NCBI GenBank assembly: GCA_003140705.1
Contig: PLKU01000076.1
Location: forward strand, 1 to 10,588
Length of the DNA stretch: 10,588 nt
DNA from: Acidobacteriaceae bacterium
Lineage (GTDB): Bacteria > Acidobacteriota > Terriglobia > Terriglobales > Acidobacteriaceae
Direction of reading: 5' to 3'
Position numbers and translations under genes: made by a program. A model generated the notes under the pieces. That model saw only the letters and a program-made list of their open reading frames with translations. It searched no databases and was not told the origin of the DNA. Shown here piece by piece: positions 7,143-10,588 of this stretch; position 1 is the stretch's first letter; the number at the start of each line of letters is the position of its first letter.

Positions 7143-8246
7143 TTATGCCTCTATGCCGTCAGCCCCGAGGGTCTCCGGCGTGACAGCTTTGTGGCGTACG
7201 TAGTTATAGGGGGGCACGGTGTAGCCGCGGAGCAGTGCAATTCCTAGCTGGATGAGCCGCGGTCCGTACGATTCGACCTCGTGTGAGATGGACCCGACCA
7301 TGGCACTGGTACCAGTGCGCATTTCTTCCAGAACCTCTGGAATGCAGTCCTGTCCAACGATGGCGAAGTCCGACTCGCGGCCTGCTTCGCGGGCAGCATC
7401 GAGCACACCGAGTGCGCTGGTATCGGTGGCAGCGGCCACAAGAATGCGTTCGCCTTTGCGACGGTTGCGGAGAAACTCCGCCACAGCCAACTTACTGGGC
7501 TGGCGCATGCCGCGACCTTCGATCTGCAGGAAACGGTCTGCGGGCAGATCCGTGAGGCGATCACGAATTCCGTCGAATGCACCCGTGATGCGGTTCTGCA
7601 CAAAGCTGCCTGCCTCAGAAAATCCAACGCCAAGGACCCAATCCACTTTGCTTTTCCACTTGCGCACTGCGTGCTGTGCAAGGATGGAACCGGCTTCAAA
7701 TCCGACCTCAAAGTTATCCACGCCAAAGTAGGTGGAATTCGGGTGAGGCACGTCGATGGCGACCAGCGGAATTTCAGCCTTCTTGAAGATGTGAGCGACG
7801 CGGGGCGCGACATGTTCTTCGACCTGGAACTCGATTGCCAGGTCTACACGCTTGGCAACAAACTTCTCTGCGTTTTGCACGGCGACATCGGCGTCGTAGC
7901 GGTTGTCGAGCAAGATCAGTTCGACGCCGGAAGCAGCGGCGGCGGCAGTAATGCTCTGCGCCACGGCGACCGAGAAGGGCATCTCAGCGCTCTGTGCCGC
8001 AAACCCGAAACGCAAACGCCGGGGGCGGGAGACAAGCCGGTATTGGCCGTTCTGACCCTGTGCTACGTAGCCGCGGTGGACCAGGGTCTTGAGAATCCTG
8101 TACACACTGGTCTTGGAGATTTGCGTTTTTTGGTAAACATCCTCCAGAGTTACGGAGGTATGGTTCTGTTCCAGCAGCTCCAAAACATCCAGGGCCTTGG
8201 ACAGAATGGGAATCAAGTACAGCCGTTTGATCCTGGTCTTAGGCAA
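7143..8246 (-). CDS. Transcriptional regulator: IclR-type winged helix fused to an RbsB/LacI-like sugar-binding domain (candidate rhamnose regulator)
   Basis: This 367-residue protein is probably a cytoplasmic, sugar-responsive DNA-binding regulator. Residues about 12-73 match an IclR-type winged helix-turn-helix: LSKALDVLELLEQ, recognition helix SKTSVYRILKTLVHRGYV (44-61), and wing GQNGQYRLV. After the short basic linker RPRRLR (75-80), residues about 78-355 look like a periplasmic-binding-protein fold of the ribose-binding/LacI type: FGVDNFEVGFEAG (164-176), ATDTSALGVLDAAREAG (273-289) and FAIVGQDCIPEV (294-305). No signal peptide or membrane segment is present, so it is not a transport protein. 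True IclR proteins carry a GAF-like effector domain and LacI proteins a different HTH, so this pairing is unusual. It lies between rhaI and rhaEW on the same strand, so L-rhamnose or a pathway intermediate is the likely effector (inference). The start is TTG with GGAGAG 8 nt upstream; no in-frame ATG is available nearby. Confidence 0.85.
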   Translation of the reverse strand: MPKTRIKRLYLIPILSKALDVLELLEQNHTSVTLEDVYQKTQISKTSVYRILKTLVHRGYVAQGQNGQYRLVSRPRRLRFGFAAQSAEMPFSVAVAQSITAAAAASGVELILLDNRYDADVAVQNAEKFVAKRVDLAIEFQVEEHVAPRVAHIFKKAEIPLVAIDVPHPNSTYFGVDNFEVGFEAGSILAQHAVRKWKSKVDWVLGVGFSEAGSFVQNRITGAFDGIRDRLTDLPADRFLQIEGRGMRQPSKLAVAEFLRNRRKGERILVAAATDTSALGVLDAAREAGRESDFAIVGQDCIPEVLEEMRTGTSAMVGSISHEVESYGPRLIQLGIALLRGYTVPPYNYVRHKAVTPETLGADGIEA

Positions 8247-8254
8247 GCGTTCAT

Positions 8255-8260
8255 CTCTCC
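8255..8260 (-). promoter_or_regulatory. Ribosome binding site supporting the TTG start of the regulator
   Basis: Minus-strand GGAGAG lies exactly 8 nt before the TTG at 8246. The frame is closed by TGA at 8271-8273 and has no ATG or GTG between that stop and the TTG. The site therefore decides the start and implies a weak-codon, low-level translation, common for regulators. Confidence 0.55.
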
Positions 8261-8268
8261 AACTGCGA

Positions 8269-8282
8269 TTTCAATACCGAAA
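8269..8282. promoter_or_regulatory. Imperfect dyad TTTCAATACCGAAA, candidate operator upstream of the regulator
   Basis: Ten of 14 positions are symmetric: arms TTTC/GAAA with a central TA. It sits 22 nt before the regulator's TTG, in the 62-nt gap after rhaI. The plus-strand reading TTTCAAT-ACC-GAAACT resembles TTTCAAT-TT-GAAACT at 3291-3305. The position would suit autoregulation, but there is no experimental or comparative support within the window. Confidence 0.3.
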
Positions 8283-8308
8283 CTACACGCAAGTAAGCAT
8301 AACGCATT

Positions 8309-9502
8309 TCAGGCGTAACTGCTTACGGCCGAGTGGCGGCTTCCGCGTTCCGCGGCGATGCGTTCCACATAGCCACCGGCGTGCAGCGCAGCCAACGGGT
8401 CGGCAGGCAGGCCGCGTGCAACGCGCCATTCCGCCGCAAGAGGACGCACATCCGTCCAGAAGGCCCCACGGAGGAGTTCTTCGGCAGCGACCAGGTTGCA
8501 GGACTGTTGGTGAACGGCCAGCTGCTCGCGATCGACAAGAGCCGCCTTGAGCCAGAGTTCCTGCGCGGTAACCACGGTCTGGACTGAGGCCTCGATCTTG
8601 CCTTTGAGATTGTGGCTCTGGTCGATCATGAAGGCAATGTCATGGCTGATGCCGTCAGTGGTGGCGGCGTGGATTTCATGGAAGATTCGGAAGATCTGAT
8701 AGGGGTCAATAGAGCCAAGCGTCAGGTCATCGTCAGCATAGCGGCGGTCATTGAAGTGGAAGCCGCCAAGGAGTCCAGTGTGCAGGAGCCAGGCGACGAT
8801 CTGCTCAATGTTCTGCGCGGAATAATGATGGCCGGTGTCTACGAGGACGCGCGCCTGCGGCCCGGCTTCGCGCGCGAAATGGGAGGACATGCCCCAGTCC
8901 GCAATATCCGTGTGATAGAAGGCTGGTTCAAAGGGCTTGTATTCGATGAGCAGTCGCTGGCCGACGTCGAGATGCGCGTGCGACTCACGCAACGTTTCTT
9001 CAAGCCAGCCGATGCGCTTACGGATACTCTGCGAGCCGGGGTAGTTGGACCCATCAGGCAGCCAGAGAGAAAGGTCGCGACACCCGAGGCGCTTGGCGAT
9101 CTCGATGGAGTCAAGCACGTGGTCCGTGGCTTGTTTGCGAATCTCAGCCGACGGATTGCACAGGGAACCGAACTTGTATTGCTGATCCTGAAAGAGATTG
9201 GGGTTGATGGATCCGGAGCGAATGCCGAAGCGGCGCTCGAGTGCCTTCACTTCGGGCACATCGGCGATGCCGTTGGGCAGGTCCCAGAGGACATGGAGCG
9301 CAAGCGTCGGGGTCGAGCCGGTGAGGCGGTTGACTTCTGCGGCGTCGGCGAACTTCTCCTCAATGGTGGCGGCGGCGGCGGCCTGGACAAACTTGCCAAA
9401 GCGCGTGCCGGTGTTGGCGAATCCCCAGGAGGGAATCTCGATTTGGAACGAGTCAAGCGCTTGAACAGCCAAGTCGTAGGTAGCGGATTCAGATTGCTTC
9501 AT
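8309..9502 (-). CDS. rhaI: L-rhamnose isomerase, Pseudomonas stutzeri (RhaI) type
   Basis: RhaI converts L-rhamnose to L-rhamnulose in the cytoplasm, the first step of the pathway; it is a metal-dependent TIM-barrel enzyme related to xylose isomerase. The 397-residue length suits the RhaI type. The metal ligands can be read directly: Glu187 in IEYKPFEP, Asp222 and His225 in VDTGHH, His249 in GFHFND, Asp257 and Asp259 in YADDDL, and Asp294 in MIDQSHN. Their spacing (35, 27 and 45 residues from Glu to Asp to His to Asp) nearly equals what I recall of the P. stutzeri enzyme (Glu219, Asp254, His281, Asp327). It is not the E. coli RhaA type. The ATG at 9502 is preceded by AAGGGG at 5 nt. It lies 55 nt after lutC, with a terminator-like hairpin between them, and 62 nt before the regulator. 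Confidence 0.93.
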   Translation of the reverse strand: MKQSESATYDLAVQALDSFQIEIPSWGFANTGTRFGKFVQAAAAATIEEKFADAAEVNRLTGSTPTLALHVLWDLPNGIADVPEVKALERRFGIRSGSINPNLFQDQQYKFGSLCNPSAEIRKQATDHVLDSIEIAKRLGCRDLSLWLPDGSNYPGSQSIRKRIGWLEETLRESHAHLDVGQRLLIEYKPFEPAFYHTDIADWGMSSHFAREAGPQARVLVDTGHHYSAQNIEQIVAWLLHTGLLGGFHFNDRRYADDDLTLGSIDPYQIFRIFHEIHAATTDGISHDIAFMIDQSHNLKGKIEASVQTVVTAQELWLKAALVDREQLAVHQQSCNLVAAEELLRGAFWTDVRPLAAEWRVARGLPADPLAALHAGGYVERIAAERGSRHSAVSSYA

Positions 9503-9534
9503 GATTACCCCTTACCGGGACAAATAGCCCCGCC

Positions 9535-9559
9535 AAAAAATCAGATCTCTCACCTGATC
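9535..9559 (-). terminator. Weak intrinsic terminator or attenuator between lutC and rhaI
   Basis: On the minus strand ATCAGGT (9552-9558) pairs with ATCTGAT (9540-9546) around a 5-nt GAGAG loop, with one G-T wobble and one possible extra wobble pair. A run of T follows at once (complement of 9535-9540). The stem overlaps the last base of the lutC stop codon (9558). The stem is short and AT-rich, so partial read-through into rhaI is likely. Confidence 0.4.
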
Positions 9560-10268
9560 AAATGTCGTCCCTCACCATAATCACATGGAGAAAACGTGGG
9601 CCGTGGACGCCTTTGATGCGGGTCATTTCAATGTCTGCCGTGGCACTGGGCCCGGAGATCCAGGTAACCAGCGCCGGGGTCCCCAGCGATAGGTCTCCGT
9701 CGCTGGGGTGGAAAGCCGGCGGCCGCTTGCAACGGTCGAAGTATTCTGGCAGCGTTTCCACCACCTGGCTGCCGCGAAGAATACACAGATGCCAGTCGGG
9801 AAGCAGTGTGAGCACGCGACGGCCTTCAGTTGGGGAGTGGTGGAGGACAATCGTGCCAGAGTCGGCAACCCCACAAAAGGCCGCAGAAACCACCCCTTCA
9901 GCCTGTTCGATGTCAGCGGTTGCAAGGCCATTGTCCACCTTCCAATCGAAGCCTGAGACCAGCCAGTCGACGGGCAAGCCTTGTGGAAGGACAAAAGTGC
10001 GCTTGCCGCTTGCCGCGAGCTGAGCGCGAATAGAGGCCACGAGATTTTCTGGAGTGGATTCCAGCACCTCGGCGTCGTATTCGCGCAGTCGCTCGATCAT
10101 GAGTGCAATGCGGGCTTCTGTGGTGAGCTTGCCGCTCCTGACGTAATTGCGGGGCAGCGCCGCATGGTCCTCGACAAACTGCGCAGATCCGTTCGACGAT
10201 GTGCGCGTTGCGGCGCGAATGCGGTCAAGAATCTGTTGACGGGAAGCGCTGGAGGCTGCTGTGCTCAT
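9558..10268 (-). CDS. lutC: Lactate utilization protein C (LUD domain)
   Basis: LutC is the LUD-domain subunit of the LutABC system, which oxidises L-lactate to pyruvate in the cytoplasm; its exact biochemical role is less clear than that of the iron-sulfur subunits. The 236-residue length fits. The N-terminal helix SASRQQILDRIRAATR is typical. The core includes FVLPQGLPVDWL, GVADSGTIVL and the C-terminal signature SGPSATADIE ... GVHGPR. The ATG at 10268 has AAAGGAGG 4 nt upstream and overlaps the lutB stop as ATGA; a start ten codons earlier lacks this. Position next to rhaEW, which should make L-lactate, explains its presence. A general YkgG/LUD protein is the alternative name. Confidence 0.9.
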   Translation of the reverse strand: MSTAASSASRQQILDRIRAATRTSSNGSAQFVEDHAALPRNYVRSGKLTTEARIALMIERLREYDAEVLESTPENLVASIRAQLAASGKRTFVLPQGLPVDWLVSGFDWKVDNGLATADIEQAEGVVSAAFCGVADSGTIVLHHSPTEGRRVLTLLPDWHLCILRGSQVVETLPEYFDRCKRPPAFHPSDGDLSLGTPALVTWISGPSATADIEMTRIKGVHGPRFLHVIMVRDDI

Positions 10269-10588
10269 CGCGCCTCCTTTGCTCGCGCTGCCCACCATTC
10301 ATGGAAGGTCTGGCTGGGAAGAGCGCGGAGGTCGCGTGTCTGGGTCCATTTTGCGCCAAGCGAAGGCAGGGAATGAATCCAGCCGTCCTTCCGGGTGAAG
10401 AGCCGGGCGCCGATGCGTCCCAGACGCTGCGCCAAATGGAAACGCCATGCTTTTTGAAAGAGCAGATTGGCGATCTTCATGCCAAGAAACATGGGATCGA
10501 AGATGCTGGCGAATTGGTGCCGCTCCTGATTCACAACCTGAGATCGCAACTCAATCAGCACCTCGGGAATATTGATCTTCACCGGGCA
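10265..10588 (-). CDS. lutB: Lactate utilization iron-sulfur protein B, C-terminal part (cut by window edge)
   Basis: About 107 C-terminal residues are visible; the gene runs off the right edge. The first readable residues are CPVKINIPEVLIELR. The Cys is the last ligand of the second 4Fe-4S motif in LutB-type ferredoxin domains, followed by the conserved VKI(N/D)IP. The rest is the LutB C-terminal domain, with a hydrophobic/aromatic stretch (MFLGMKIANLLFQKAWRF) and a typical end (DLRALPSQTFHEWWAAR). LutB relays electrons in the LutABC lactate-oxidising complex. The stop TGA overlaps the lutC start by 4 nt, so the two are almost surely co-translated. LutA would be expected upstream (to the right on the plus strand), outside the window. 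Confidence 0.88.
   Translation of the reverse strand, partial: CPVKINIPEVLIELRSQVVNQERHQFASIFDPMFLGMKIANLLFQKAWRFHLAQRLGRIGARLFTRKDGWIHSLPSLGAKWTQTRDLRALPSQTFHEWWAARAKEAR
10273..10280 (-). promoter_or_regulatory. Ribosome binding site deciding the lutC start
   Basis: Minus-strand AAAGGAGG is a near-perfect Shine-Dalgarno sequence 4 nt before the ATG at 10268. It lies inside the end of lutB, as expected for translational coupling through the ATGA overlap. Confidence 0.7.

Noticed and set aside
7143..8246. Reading this gene as an ABC-transporter sugar-binding protein
   Set aside because: There is no signal peptide or lipobox, and the N-terminus is a clear winged helix, so a cytoplasmic regulator fits better.
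8210..8254. Minus-strand 13-codon ATG mini-frame overlapping the TTG start of the regulator
   Set aside because: Its ATG abuts GGAGAG with no spacing, so ribosome loading there is unlikely; it is probably a chance frame.
8612..9580. Plus-strand open frame of 322 codons antisense to rhaI
   Set aside because: The opposite strand contains every metal ligand of RhaI; the antisense protein has no family signature.
1..10588. CRISPR arrays, insertion sequences, tRNA/rRNA, prophage, toxin-antitoxin or defence genes
   Set aside because: Looked for direct repeats with spacers, transposase or nuclease motifs and terminal inverted repeats; none could be supported by reading the sequence.

Overview
The window comes from a moderately GC-rich bacterial chromosome. 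The DnaE sequence, the P. stutzeri-type rhamnose isomerase, the fused RhaEW enzyme and the LamG-type secreted protein together suggest a soil Acidobacteriota (Terriglobia / Acidobacteriaceae-like). This assignment is inference from protein character; no rRNA or other marker is present.

Layout. (1) 1-1833, + strand: the 3' two-thirds or so of dnaE, the replicative DNA polymerase III alpha subunit, cut by the left edge. (2) 1847-1899: a large GC-rich interrupted hairpin between two convergent genes, probably a bidirectional terminator or a REP-like palindrome. (3) 1906-3162, - strand: a secreted LamG/concanavalin-fold protein whose frame is closed by one TAG at 2257-2259 and continues with ATG into a conserved-looking 116-codon module. 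This is either a nonsense-interrupted gene or a stop/start-coupled pair. (4) 3380-10588, all on the - strand: a sugar-catabolic cluster. In transcription order it reads lutB (cut by the right edge), lutC, rhaI, a regulator, rhaEW, rhaB.

How the genes work together. RhaI isomerises L-rhamnose to L-rhamnulose. RhaB phosphorylates it to L-rhamnulose 1-phosphate. The aldolase half of RhaEW splits that into DHAP and L-lactaldehyde, and its short-chain dehydrogenase half oxidises the lactaldehyde to L-lactate. LutB/LutC belong to the LutABC L-lactate oxidation complex, which yields pyruvate. The window therefore encodes nearly the whole path from intracellular L-rhamnose to two central metabolites. 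LutA, a transporter and a mutarotase are not in view.

The most unusual gene is the regulator at 7143-8246. It joins an IclR-type winged helix to a cytoplasmic RbsB/LacI-like sugar-binding domain. Similar TTTCAAT-N2/3-GAAACT elements lie just upstream of this regulator and just downstream of rhaB / upstream of the LamG gene, and are candidate operators. No CRISPR array, insertion sequence, tRNA, rRNA, defence locus or phage gene was seen. The window reads mostly as an ordinary catabolic locus with several details worth checking.
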